A DNA stretch of 64,000 nt, taken from positions 372,001-436,000 of the forward strand of contig NZ_WBJS01000004.1 in the NCBI RefSeq assembly GCF_009296265.1. The letters run 5' to 3'. The notes below the pieces were generated by a model. That model worked only from the letters and a program-made list of their open reading frames with translations, was not told the DNA's origin and did not search any database. A program made the translations under genes and the position numbers. The stretch comes from Thioclava sp. JE_KL1. Lineage in GTDB: Bacteria; Pseudomonadota; Alphaproteobacteria; Rhodobacterales; Rhodobacteraceae. This document shows, piece by piece, positions 18,423 to 26,771 of the stretch; the first letter of the stretch is position 1; every line of letters starts with the position of its first letter.

Positions 18423-19214
18423 TCAGAGGTCGAGCTTGTCCTCGATCGCGCCGATCTGGGCGACCGGATCGACGGGCCACTGACTGATATTCTGCAAGCC
18501 GCGATCCTCCAGCACCTCGCTGCCCGGATGATCCGCCAGCCATGCCTCGATCTGCGCATCGCGGGCCCGCAGAAGCGCCGCGAATTGCGGACGATAGAGC
18601 GTGACCATTCCGCTCAGCCACAGGTTCACCGCCCAGTTCGGGTGCGCCAGTTCGATCGCGAAATGATCGAGCAGCCGGATCATGTCTTCGGCGCGGTAGA
18701 GGCATTCATCCGTGACCCAGCGATTGGTGGTGAAAATGCGGATCGCCCGGCCCTTCGCATCCACGCTGATCGCGCCGATATGAACGAAGCGCGCCGCCCG
18801 GTCCTCGGGGATCTTCGCACCGGGCAGGTCCCACGGCTCCAACCCCGGAATGATCCCTTCGGGCCGCATGAACAGGTGGAAATGCCCGTTCTCGCCCTCA
18901 GCCATCTCACGCGCATCATGGGCGTGGTAGAAATAGTGGCAATGCGTCTCGGTGTCGAAGACATCGCCCTGCGGGTAGCGCGACCAGACCAGAAAATCCC
19001 CCTGCCCGCGCAGCACTTCCGACACCACGCTCATCCCCGATTTCGCCAGCACCGTCTCGCATTCGAGCACGGTCTCGGCCGCGTCGTGCATCTCTTCCAG
19101 GCGCGCACGCGGCAGCCCCTCGATCCCGGGATTGGCGATGCGCAGCGTGGGTGCGGGCGTCGCCGGGTTGGCGCTGTCGGGTGACATCTCGGAGGGCGTT
19201 TCGGGTCGGGTCAT
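18423..19214 (-). CDS. Conserved-looking His-rich protein of unknown function
   Basis: 263 residues, cytoplasmic by sequence. After a Pro/Thr-rich start it shows ETHCHYFYHAHD (about 90-101) and GENGHFHLFMRPEG (about 108-121), a histidine pattern that could bind a metal, and later TNRWVTDECLYRAEDM. GAGGAGAG precedes ATG 19214. It lies 69 bp after the Cys-repeat CX4R gene on the same strand, so it may close that sulfur cassette. I do not recognise a characterised family; a metal-dependent enzyme is inference. Confidence 0.75.
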   Translation of the reverse strand: MTRPETPSEMSPDSANPATPAPTLRIANPGIEGLPRARLEEMHDAAETVLECETVLAKSGMSVVSEVLRGQGDFLVWSRYPQGDVFDTETHCHYFYHAHDAREMAEGENGHFHLFMRPEGIIPGLEPWDLPGAKIPEDRAARFVHIGAISVDAKGRAIRIFTTNRWVTDECLYRAEDMIRLLDHFAIELAHPNWAVNLWLSGMVTLYRPQFAALLRARDAQIEAWLADHPGSEVLEDRGLQNISQWPVDPVAQIGAIEDKLDL

Positions 19215-19283
19215 CGGTCTCTCCTCATGCGAACGGGGCCAGCCTAGGCGCTGACCCCGTCCTTGTCATCGCGGCATCTGCGC

Positions 19284-20036
19284 TCAGAGCGGCTCCATGC
19301 CGAGCATTTCACGCACAGCCGGTTCGCGCGAGGTCTTCAGACCGACCTGACGGCCCTCCTCGATGGCGATCTCGTTCGGCACGCCTTTCGACGCGCGGTA
19401 CAGCGCCCACATCGCGCCCACCCGGTTCGAGCTCTCGCAATGCAGCAGGATCGGATAGTTCGCCGGATCTTCGACGATCTTCGCGAATTCGGCGACCTGT
19501 TCCTCGGTCGGCGCCTTGGTCGGAACGGAGATCTGGATGTAGTTCATCCCGGCCTTCTGCACGAGATCGCCCTCGTTCGGCGCGCCTTCGTCGGGCTTGA
19601 GCAGGCTCACGACGGTCTTGAAGCCGAGCATCTTGAGCATCGGAATGCCCGTCGGGTCGATGAAGCCACCGGTGCCGACATAGGGCGTCGCGCGCAGGTA
19701 GTTGTCGACGATCGGGGGCATCTTGTCGCCATAGGGCGCCTGGGTTGCCTTGACGGTGGTGTCATAGGGCCCGCTGGCCATCGGCGCCGCGTCGCTAGCC
19801 GCATCCGCGGCCTTGGCCGCCGAGGGCGCACAGGGGTTTGCAGCCGCCGGTGCGCAAGGGTTGGCGGCCGCCGGTGCGCAGGGGTTGGCCGGCGCACAGG
19901 GGTTCGTCACGGCCGGAGCGCAGGGGTTGGTCGCCTGCGCGCTGGAGGTGGCGGGAACGGCGGCGCTCATCGCGACCGCAGTCACCGGCACCATCGCGGC
20001 GCGTAGCAGGCTCTTGCGTTTCTTATGCAGTTTCAT
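19284..20036 (-). CDS. Exported CX4R sulfurtransferase/phosphatase-like protein with NPCAP repeats
   Basis: 250 residues. A basic signal peptide (1-33) is followed by five NPCAP motifs within about 40 residues, then a phosphatase/rhodanese-like domain whose active loop is HCESSNR (about 198-204). The loop is C-x4-R as in rhodaneses and the DUF442 sulfurtransferases, not the C-x5-R of tyrosine phosphatases. Together with the two YeeE/YedE transporters just upstream this suggests periplasmic handling of persulfide or thiosulfate sulfur; the repeat cysteines could hold sulfane sulfur or metal. The last point is inference. Annotation as tyrosine phosphatase would be misleading. Confidence 0.78.
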   Translation of the reverse strand: MKLHKKRKSLLRAAMVPVTAVAMSAAVPATSSAQATNPCAPAVTNPCAPANPCAPAAANPCAPAAANPCAPSAAKAADAASDAAPMASGPYDTTVKATQAPYGDKMPPIVDNYLRATPYVGTGGFIDPTGIPMLKMLGFKTVVSLLKPDEGAPNEGDLVQKAGMNYIQISVPTKAPTEEQVAEFAKIVEDPANYPILLHCESSNRVGAMWALYRASKGVPNEIAIEEGRQVGLKTSREPAVREMLGMEPL

Positions 20037-20077
20037 GGACTTTTTCCTCCCTAGAATTTCGTCCGTATTACAAACCG

Positions 20078-20728
20078 TTACCCGCGCGCATCTGCCGATG
20101 CCGACGTCAGGGCGAACTCGTCGGCCTCGTCATCCGGGGCGCAGACTTCTTCGGCGGTGAACGGACCGCCGCGCGACCGCTCGAGGATCGTGCCGAGGCG
20201 GAAGCCCACGGCGGCGATGATGATCAGCGCCAGCAGGATCACCCATTCCGGCAGCCCGAAGAGCTGCGGCAGCGTCTGTGCCGTCGGCCCCTGACCCGCG
20301 AGGTAGAAATCCTTGATCGGGTCGAAGACCCAGGCGAAGACCGAGGTGCCGAGCACCATGCCGATCGCGAAGACCACCGCGTCGATCCGGCCCGAAGCCA
20401 CGCCGACGACCGAGGTGCCCGGGCAATAGCCGCCCACGGCAAAGCCCGCGCCGATGAAGACGCCGCCCAGCAGGATCGCCCAGAAGAAGAGCGTCGGGAC
20501 AAAGACCGCAGCGGGGCCCATCCAGCCCATCGTCCGCAGCACGTAAAGCCCCACGGCGCAGACGATCACGGCGGTGAACATCACCTTGAAGACCGAGAAG
20601 TCGCGCAGGGTGAACTGCCCCGTCAGCTTGCGCGGAGAGCCGAAGCCCGCCGCCTCCAGCGCATAGCCGAAGAGAATGCCCGACAGGAGGCCCGAAGCAA
20701 TGCCGCTATCGTAAAGAGGGATGCTCAT
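20078..20728 (-). CDS. YeeE/YedE (PmpB-like) sulfur-compound transporter half
   Basis: 216 residues with about five membrane helices. The signature GGYCPGTSVVG (about 98-108) holds the conserved Cys of the YeeE/TsuA family, in which Cys residues pass thiosulfate across the membrane. It overlaps the stop of the preceding pmpA-like gene by ATGA and precedes the exported CX4R protein by 41 bp, so the three form one operon. Confidence 0.88.
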   Translation of the reverse strand: MSIPLYDSGIASGLLSGILFGYALEAAGFGSPRKLTGQFTLRDFSVFKVMFTAVIVCAVGLYVLRTMGWMGPAAVFVPTLFFWAILLGGVFIGAGFAVGGYCPGTSVVGVASGRIDAVVFAIGMVLGTSVFAWVFDPIKDFYLAGQGPTAQTLPQLFGLPEWVILLALIIIAAVGFRLGTILERSRGGPFTAEEVCAPDDEADEFALTSASADARG

Positions 20729-21240
20729 TGCCAGATCCTCCGCATCATCATGGAGACGGCGAAGCCCGCCGCGAAGAAGCCGATCAGGAAGACGAAGCCC
20801 GCCACGGCGAGCGTAGCACTACCCGACAGGCCCAGACCCGAGGTGCAGCCGCGCGCCAGACGCGCACCGAAGCCCACCAGCGCGCCGCCCAGCAGCGCGT
20901 AGACGAGGCGATTGCCGCTCGTGGTGCGCGGGCCGCGCTCTACCTTGACCGAAATCCGGCCCGCGCCTTTCGCGCCGAGCCACGCCCCGATCAGGACGCC
21001 GACCACTTCCCAAGTGATCCAGCTCAGAAGCGGGCTACCCGCCGCCATGAAAGGCCCGAAATAGGAATTGTCGGCGGTCGCCTGCGGGGCGACCCAGTCA
21101 TTGGCCTGTGCCGCGAAGCGGGTCACGAAGCCGGATGCGCCGAGCCCGTGCCCGGTCACGACGAAGGTCAACAGCAGAGCCAGACCGAGCGCGGTGCCGG
21201 CGGCGAGCGGTGACCAAAATGCTTTGGGTGCGTCTCTCAT
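20725..21240 (-). CDS. YeeE/YedE (PmpA-like) sulfur-compound transporter half
   Basis: 171 residues, four to five membrane helices, with the signature ARGCTSGLGLSG (about 125-136). I chose ATG 21240 because GGAAGGGAGG stands five bases before it; the open frame continues upstream to 21306. PmpA and PmpB halves usually occur together, as here, often with DUF442-type sulfurtransferases. First gene of the sulfur cassette. Confidence 0.88.
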   Translation of the reverse strand: MRDAPKAFWSPLAAGTALGLALLLTFVVTGHGLGASGFVTRFAAQANDWVAPQATADNSYFGPFMAAGSPLLSWITWEVVGVLIGAWLGAKGAGRISVKVERGPRTTSGNRLVYALLGGALVGFGARLARGCTSGLGLSGSATLAVAGFVFLIGFFAAGFAVSMMMRRIWQ

Positions 21241-21328
21241 GAAAGCCTCCCTTCCTCCCATGATCATATTCATAGGTGATGATACAAAACGCCAAAGCCG
21301 TTTCAACTTTTTTCAGCGCCGCGATGCG

Positions 21329-21344
21329 GCAAATGACATATCAT
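21329..21344 (-). promoter_or_regulatory. Shared 16-mer GCAAATGACATATCAT, copy 2
   Basis: This lies 89-104 nt upstream of pmpA, in the same relative orientation and at nearly the same distance as copy 1 upstream of the Fnr-like gene (4363-4378). Confidence 0.4.
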
Positions 21345-21394
21345 TGGAAAACGCCCTGCCCGATCCATCTGAAAAATCATATAAAGACAAACCT

Positions 21395-22285
21395 TTGACC
21401 AACTCCACCACCGCCTTCACCGCGACGATTGACCGCGACGGTCGCTGCCAAACGGCGCAGGCAGGTGCGTTGCTCTTCCCCTATTGGAGCTTCACCAAGC
21501 CCGTGATCGCGGCGCTGGCGTTGACGCTCGAGTCTGAGAAACGGCTCGATCTGGACGCGCAGCTCGATCTGCCGGAGCTGGTTGCGGGGGGCACGCTGGC
21601 GCAGCTTCTGGAGCACAGCGCGGGCCTGCCCGATTACGGCACCCTGCCCGCCTATCACGCGGATGTCGCAGCGGGGCGCACGCCGTGGCCGCGCGATCTG
21701 CTCGTGGCCCGGACGCTCGCGCAGCCCGCGCAATTTCCGCCCGGCGAAGGGTGGCGCTATTCCAACCTCGGCTACATGCTCGCCCGCGAGGTGATCGAAG
21801 GCGCCGCAGGCCGGAGCCTCGCGGAACTGGTGCAGGAGCGGATCGCAGAGCCGCTGGGGCTGGAGAGTGTCCAGCTCGCGGAAACGCCCACTGATTTCGC
21901 GGCGCTTCACTGGCCCGAGGCGCGCGACTACCACCCCGGCTGGGTCTATCACCGCACGCTGATCGGCACGGCGGGCGATGCCGCGCGGCTGTTGCACGGG
22001 CTGGGCGGGCTGCTGCCCAAAGCCGCATTCGCCCGCATGACCGCCTGCCGCGACTTGGGAGGCGCGCTGCCCGACCGCCCCTGGACGCGGCATGGGTACG
22101 GGCTGGGGCTGATGTGCGGCGACTGGGGCGACACCCGCGTCTTCGGCCATTCCGGCGCGGGGCCGTTCAGCTCCAACGCCGTCTATCACTGCCCCGAGAC
22201 CGGCCGCACCGCTGCCGCCTTCACGCATGGCCCCTTCGAGGGACCGGCGGAACAGACCGTCTCCGAGCTCGTGGCAGGGCGGTGA
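21395..22285 (+). CDS. Serine hydrolase of the class C beta-lactamase type
   Basis: About 296 residues. The catalytic set of the S12 family is present: S-x-x-K in YWSFTKPV, Y-x-N in RYSNLGYM and HSGAG near the C-terminus. Members include esterases and D-aminopeptidases; true beta-lactam resistance is not implied. There is no signal peptide. The start is uncertain: no ATG lies near the start of homology and TTG 21395 is my choice; the open frame runs back to 21068. Convergent with the FMN-binding protein gene. Confidence 0.8.
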   Translation: MTNSTTAFTATIDRDGRCQTAQAGALLFPYWSFTKPVIAALALTLESEKRLDLDAQLDLPELVAGGTLAQLLEHSAGLPDYGTLPAYHADVAAGRTPWPRDLLVARTLAQPAQFPPGEGWRYSNLGYMLAREVIEGAAGRSLAELVQERIAEPLGLESVQLAETPTDFAALHWPEARDYHPGWVYHRTLIGTAGDAARLLHGLGGLLPKAAFARMTACRDLGGALPDRPWTRHGYGLGLMCGDWGDTRVFGHSGAGPFSSNAVYHCPETGRTAAAFTHGPFEGPAEQTVSELVAGR

Positions 22286-22290
22286 GGGCT

Positions 22291-22437
22291 GCGCCCGACC
22301 CTGGGTGGGCGCATGCGCTCCCTAGGTGGATTTCCGTTTATCAATCCACCTCTCCCGAACCTGCGTTCGCGCGACGCCGTTGCGATGCGCCCTCCCGGGG
22401 GGAGGGTCGGGCGCGGCCCGGGAGGGCCGCCCGGGCG
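22291..22437 (+). repeat. Dispersed double-hairpin repeat R1, copy B
   Basis: Hairpin 1 GCGCCCGACCCTGGGTGGGC at 22291, spacer with CGTTTATCAATCC, hairpin 2 (GCGCCCTCCCGGGGGGAGGG ... CCGCCCGGGCG) at 22387-22437. It lies between two convergent genes. Confidence 0.75.
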
Positions 22438-22505
22438 AAGGCACGGTTTCAGACGCGTTTTGACGCCTCGGGCGCTCCCCTCATCGCAAGCAAGAAACGT
22501 CGCCA

Positions 22506-22536
22506 AAAAGAAAGGCGGCAACCTCCGTCGCCGCCT
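22506..22536 (-). terminator. Terminator of the FMN-binding glutamate-synthase-like gene
   Basis: On the minus strand AGGCGGC / GCCGCCT with a 10-base loop, then TTCTTTTTGG. Confidence 0.8.
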
Positions 22537-22562
22537 CTCTAAAGATACCGTGAAATCCGACC

Positions 22563-24173
22563 TCACACGCCGCTGTCGAAGGGCTCGAACGCCTCGGCGC
22601 GGGCACGCTTCCAGCGCTTGAGATAGCCGAAGCGGTCGTCATCCTCGCGCAGGAGGAACCCTTCGGGCATGTAGTGATAGATCTCGTCGCCCACTTTGAA
22701 ATCGCGCTCGCGGTCGCGCACCAGCAGGTGATGCGGCAGGAACTGCCCCGGATGGGTGAGGCCCGCGGCCCCCGTCATCTCGGCCAGCGCCTTCATCGTG
22801 TTGCGGTGGAAATTGGCGACGCGGGTCGACTTTTCGGGCACCACCAGCGCGCGCTGTCGGATTGGGTCCTGCGTGGTCACCCCGGTCGGGCATTTATTCG
22901 TGTGGCACGACTGCGCCTGAATGCAGCCGATCGAGAACATGAAGCCGCGCGCCGAGTTCGCCCAATCCGCCCCAATCGCCAGAACCTTGGCGATATGGAA
23001 GGCGGTCACGACCTTGCCCGAGGCCCCGATCTTCACCTGATCGCGCAGCCCCGCCCCGCGCAGCGTGTTGTGCACGAAGCTGAGACCTTCCACGAGCGGG
23101 AAGCCCATGTGGTTCGCGAATTCCAGAGGTGCGGCCCCGGTGCCGCCCTCCTTGCCATCGACCACGATGAAATCGGGGGTGATGCCGGTCTCCAGCATCG
23201 CCTTGACGATGCACATGAATTCGCGGCGGTGACCGACACACAGCTTGAAGCCCACCGGCTTGCCGCCCGACAGCTCGCGCAGCTGGCCGATGAATTCCAT
23301 CATCTCCAGCGGGGTCGAGAAGGCCGAGTGCGAGGCGGGCGAGATGCAGTCGCGATCCATCGGGATGTCGCGCGCCTCGGCGATCTCGGGGGTGATCTTG
23401 GCCGCGGGCAGCATGCCGCCATGGCCCGGTTTCGCGCCCTGGCTCAGCTTCAGCTCGATCATCTTGACCTGAGGGTCCTGCGCGCGTTTGGCGAATTTCT
23501 CGGGATTGAAGCTGCCATCGTGGTTGCGGCAGCCGAAATAGCCCGAGCCGACCTCATAGATCAGATCGCCGCCCTCACGGTGATAGCGCGAAATCCCGCC
23601 CTCGCCCGTGTCATGCGCGAACCCGCCCATCTTCGCGCCCTTGTTGAGCGCCATGATCGCATTGGCCGACAGCGCCCCGAAGGACATGGCCGAGATATTG
23701 TAGATCGACGCTTTGTAGGGCTGCTTGCACGCCTCCCCGCCGATCTCGACGCGGAAATCGCTATCCTCGATATGGCGCGGCTTCACCGAATGGGTGATCC
23801 ACTGATAGCCCGATTCCGAGACGCGGATACGGGTGCCGAAGGGCTTGGCGTCCTCGATATCCTTGGCGCGCTGATAGACGATCGTGCGGGTCGCGCGGGA
23901 GAACGGAATGTCCTCGTCGTCCCCCTCGATCAGATATTGGCGGATCTCGGGGCGGATCTCTTCGAAGAAGAACCGCAGATGGCCGAGGATCGGATAGTTC
24001 CGGGTGATCGCGTGCTTGGTCTGGATCAGATCGTGGATCCCGACAAGCGTCAGGAAACCGAAGAGGATCGCGATGACCAGAAACCAATCGGTAAGGATCA
24101 AACCGGAAACTGCGGCGAGCGTCAGCAGAGCTGACAAGACGAGTGGTGAAAACCGTACAAAACGCGTGAACAT
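22563..24173 (-). CDS. FMN-binding glutamate synthase family protein
   Basis: 536 residues. Two N-terminal membrane helices (about 10-50) precede a domain like the central and FMN parts of the glutamate synthase large subunit: YNISAMSFGALS, KPGHGGMLPAAKI, VVDGKEGGTGAAP and the Fe-S cysteines GCIQAQSCHTNKCPTG (C-x5-C-x4-C). No glutaminase domain is present. Such membrane-anchored proteins are widespread, and their reaction is not settled. GGAGG upstream of ATG. Monocistronic with a terminator. Confidence 0.92.
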   Translation of the reverse strand: MFTRFVRFSPLVLSALLTLAAVSGLILTDWFLVIAILFGFLTLVGIHDLIQTKHAITRNYPILGHLRFFFEEIRPEIRQYLIEGDDEDIPFSRATRTIVYQRAKDIEDAKPFGTRIRVSESGYQWITHSVKPRHIEDSDFRVEIGGEACKQPYKASIYNISAMSFGALSANAIMALNKGAKMGGFAHDTGEGGISRYHREGGDLIYEVGSGYFGCRNHDGSFNPEKFAKRAQDPQVKMIELKLSQGAKPGHGGMLPAAKITPEIAEARDIPMDRDCISPASHSAFSTPLEMMEFIGQLRELSGGKPVGFKLCVGHRREFMCIVKAMLETGITPDFIVVDGKEGGTGAAPLEFANHMGFPLVEGLSFVHNTLRGAGLRDQVKIGASGKVVTAFHIAKVLAIGADWANSARGFMFSIGCIQAQSCHTNKCPTGVTTQDPIRQRALVVPEKSTRVANFHRNTMKALAEMTGAAGLTHPGQFLPHHLLVRDRERDFKVGDEIYHYMPEGFLLREDDDRFGYLKRWKRARAEAFEPFDSGV

Positions 24174-24250
24174 GCCCCCTCCCGCGGGGTAAGTAGCCTC
24201 TGTTCCTGCGCGGACACTCTAGCGCGCGAGGGCTCTATGTCTAAGAACTA

Positions 24251-25042
24251 TTACGCCCGCAACCCCGGATCGGACCAGATCGCGGCCTCCAGCGCGTCGA
24301 GCCCATCGGTCAGCGCTGCAGGCCCGGGCTGCAGGATCAGGGTGGATTTGACCTCGTGCAGCCGGTTTCGCGCAACAGCCGGAACGTCCTGCCAGCCTGG
24401 CCTTGCGGAAACTTTCTCGGGGCGGAATTTCTTGCCGCACCACGACCCCACGATGACCTCGGGCGCGGCGTTGATCACTTGTTCGGGAGTGACAATGCGA
24501 TCCTTGGCTTTGCCCTCTCTTGCCAGATCGGCGAAGATATCGCGCCCCCCTGCGATCTCGATCAGCTCCGACACCCAGCCCACGGCAGAGATCAGCGGCT
24601 CGTCCCATTCCTCGAACCAGACGCGCGGACGGTTGGGGCGCGGCTTCGCGGCGATCTCCGCCAGACGCGTCTCGTAGCCCGCAGCGAGCAGCTCCGCCCG
24701 CTCGGTGCAGCCCACCAGCGCGCCCACCGTGCAGATCATGTCGAGGATGCCCGCGACCGAGCGTTGGTTGAACGCGTGCACGGCGACGCCCTCGCGCACC
24801 AGCCCCGCGACGATATCGGCCTGAAGGTCCGAGAAGGTCAGAACGAGGTCCGGCTCCAGCGCGAGGATCTTCGGCAGATCGGCGGAGATGAAAGCCGAGA
24901 CGCGCGGCTTTTCCTGACGCACCCGTTTTGGCCGCACCGCGTAGCCCGACACGCCGACGATGCGCGCGTCCTCACCCAGAAGGTAGAGCGTCTCGACCGT
25001 CTCCTCGGTCAGGCAGACGATGCGCTCGGCCGGAAATGCCAT
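24251..25042 (-). CDS. BtuF-like cobalamin-binding domain without signal peptide
   Basis: 263 residues with the class III periplasmic-binding fold: RIVCLTEETVETLYLLGED and VGVSGY at the start, FEEWDEPLISAVGW in the middle. There is no signal peptide in this frame, nor in the open frame further upstream inside btuD, so the protein is predicted cytosolic. It overlaps the btuD stop and is the last gene of the cobalamin operon. It may bind cobalamin after import or act in trafficking; this is inference. Confidence 0.8.
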   Translation of the reverse strand: MAFPAERIVCLTEETVETLYLLGEDARIVGVSGYAVRPKRVRQEKPRVSAFISADLPKILALEPDLVLTFSDLQADIVAGLVREGVAVHAFNQRSVAGILDMICTVGALVGCTERAELLAAGYETRLAEIAAKPRPNRPRVWFEEWDEPLISAVGWVSELIEIAGGRDIFADLAREGKAKDRIVTPEQVINAAPEVIVGSWCGKKFRPEKVSARPGWQDVPAVARNRLHEVKSTLILQPGPAALTDGLDALEAAIWSDPGLRA

Positions 25043-25788
25043 CAGACCCCCAAGGTGGAAAGCGGTTGAAAAACGGGACCTTCCGGCGTGTTCTTGAAGT
25101 GCGCGCGGATGTGGAAGACCTGCGCAAGAAGCGTCTCGGTCAGAACCTCTCCGGGTGCACCGTCCGCGACCAGCCGCCCGCGATCCATCACCCAGAGCCG
25201 GGTGCAATGGCGCGCCGCCAGCCCGAGATCATGCAGCGAAGTGACCACCGCGCCGCCCGCCTGCGCATGGGCGGTGAAGACCTGCATCGTCGCGATCTGC
25301 GCCGCCGGATCGAGGCCTGCGATCGGCTCGTCGGCGAGGATCAGCGGGCTTTCCTGCGCAAGCGCCCGCGCGATCAGCACCCGCGCCTGCTCGCCGCCCG
25401 AGAGTTGCGTGGCGGCACGGTCGCGATAGTTGTCGAGCCCCATCCGGCGCAGCGCTTCCTCCACCGCAGCCGCCCCGCGCGTCGCCTGATCGCGGCCATG
25501 CGGCAGCCGCCCCAGCGCGACGAGATCGGCGACCGACAGCCCCCAGGCGATCTCGCGCGCCTGCGGCAGCCACGCCGCCGCCCGCGCCCGTGCCATCGGG
25601 TCGAGCGCCGACAGCGAACTGTCCCCGCGATGCGCCAGCAGCCCCATCGCGCCCCGCAACAGCGAGGTCTTGCCCGCGCCATTGGGCCCGATCAGCCCGA
25701 TCACCTCGCCCGGCCCGACCTGCGCCGAGACGCGATCGACCACCGGACATTCGCCGCGCAGAACGGTGAGGTTTTCCAGCTCCAGCAT
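25042..25788 (-). CDS. btuD: Cobalamin ABC transporter ATP-binding protein
   Basis: 248 residues. Walker A GPNGAGKTS (about 36-44), signature LSGGEQARV, Walker B LILADEPIAGLDPA and the His switch SLHDLGLA are all intact. The sequence is of the FecE/BtuD type. It overlaps btuC and the following binding-protein gene by single codons, which implies translational coupling. Substrate assigned from the riboswitch-controlled operon. Confidence 0.9.
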   Translation of the reverse strand: MLELENLTVLRGECPVVDRVSAQVGPGEVIGLIGPNGAGKTSLLRGAMGLLAHRGDSSLSALDPMARARAAAWLPQAREIAWGLSVADLVALGRLPHGRDQATRGAAAVEEALRRMGLDNYRDRAATQLSGGEQARVLIARALAQESPLILADEPIAGLDPAAQIATMQVFTAHAQAGGAVVTSLHDLGLAARHCTRLWVMDRGRLVADGAPGEVLTETLLAQVFHIRAHFKNTPEGPVFQPLSTLGV

Positions 25789-26771
25789 CAGCCCTCGCGC
25801 CCCATTTTGCGGATCATCGACAGGAAAAACGGCGCGCCGACCAGCGCGGTCAGCACACCCAGCTTCAGGTCGCGCTCTGGCGCGATCACCCGCGTCGCGA
25901 TATCGGCCAGCGTCAGCATCGCCGCCCCGCCAAGCGCGGAAGCCGGCAGCAACCGCGAGGGCCGCGCGCCCACGGATTTGCGCAGCAGATGCGGCACGAC
26001 AAGGCCGACGAAGCCGATCGCGCCCGCGACAGCCGTGGCCGCACCGACCATCAGCGCCGTGCCGAAGACAATCTGAAGCCTGAGTTTTTTCAAGGAGATA
26101 CCCATCGAAGCTGCAGCATCCTCCCCGAGGCTCAGCGCGTCCAGTCCGGGACCGGCGCGCAGCAGGATCAGCGCGCCGACGATCAGGAACGGCAGTGCCA
26201 GCGCGACATGTGTCATCGAGCGATCGGCGAGCGAGCCCATCATCCAGAACACGATCTCGGCCGCGGCATAGGGCGATGGCGCAAGGTTCAGCACCAGCGC
26301 GGTCGCCGCCGCCGCCAGCGCCGAGACCGCGATCCCCGCAAGGATCAGCACCAGCGCCCGGCCCTCGCGTCCTGCAAGGATCAGTATAAGCGCGACGGCC
26401 ACGCCCGCTCCGGCCAGTGCGGCCAGCGGCAGAGCCAGAGCGAAGAGCGCGTAGAGCCCGGTCTGGATCGCAATCACAGCGCCGAGCGCCGCCCCCGCAG
26501 AGGTGCCGATCAGCCCCGGTTCGGCCAGCGGGTTACGCAGGAAGCCTTGCATCGCGGCGCCCGACAGCCCCAGTGCGGCGCCGACGCCGATCCCGAGGAT
26601 CGCGCGCGGCAGGCGCAGCTCGCGCATCACAAGGCCCGCCGCGCCATCGCCCGAGATCAGCGCAGAGAGGCCGTGAAGCGGCGAGATACCCGACGGCCCG
26701 ATCAGCAGCGAGGCTGCGAACAGCACCGCGCAGAGGATGGAGAGAAGGATGAGGATCGTGCGATAACTCAT
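25788..26771 (-). CDS. btuC: Cobalamin ABC transporter permease
   Basis: 327 residues with about ten membrane helices and FecCD/BtuC family motifs: LRLPRAILGIGVGAALGLSGAAMQG, NPLAEPGLIGTSAGAALGA and FVGLVVPHLLRKSVG. Overlaps both neighbours (btuF stop region and btuD start). It forms the transmembrane channel with BtuD. Confidence 0.92.
   Translation of the reverse strand: MSYRTILILLSILCAVLFAASLLIGPSGISPLHGLSALISGDGAAGLVMRELRLPRAILGIGVGAALGLSGAAMQGFLRNPLAEPGLIGTSAGAALGAVIAIQTGLYALFALALPLAALAGAGVAVALILILAGREGRALVLILAGIAVSALAAAATALVLNLAPSPYAAAEIVFWMMGSLADRSMTHVALALPFLIVGALILLRAGPGLDALSLGEDAAASMGISLKKLRLQIVFGTALMVGAATAVAGAIGFVGLVVPHLLRKSVGARPSRLLPASALGGAAMLTLADIATRVIAPERDLKLGVLTALVGAPFFLSMIRKMGREG

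Noticed and set aside
19284-20036. Tyrosine phosphatase assignment for the NPCAP-repeat protein
   Set aside because: The active loop is C-x4-R and lacks the C-x5-R of tyrosine phosphatases; neighbours are sulfur transporters.
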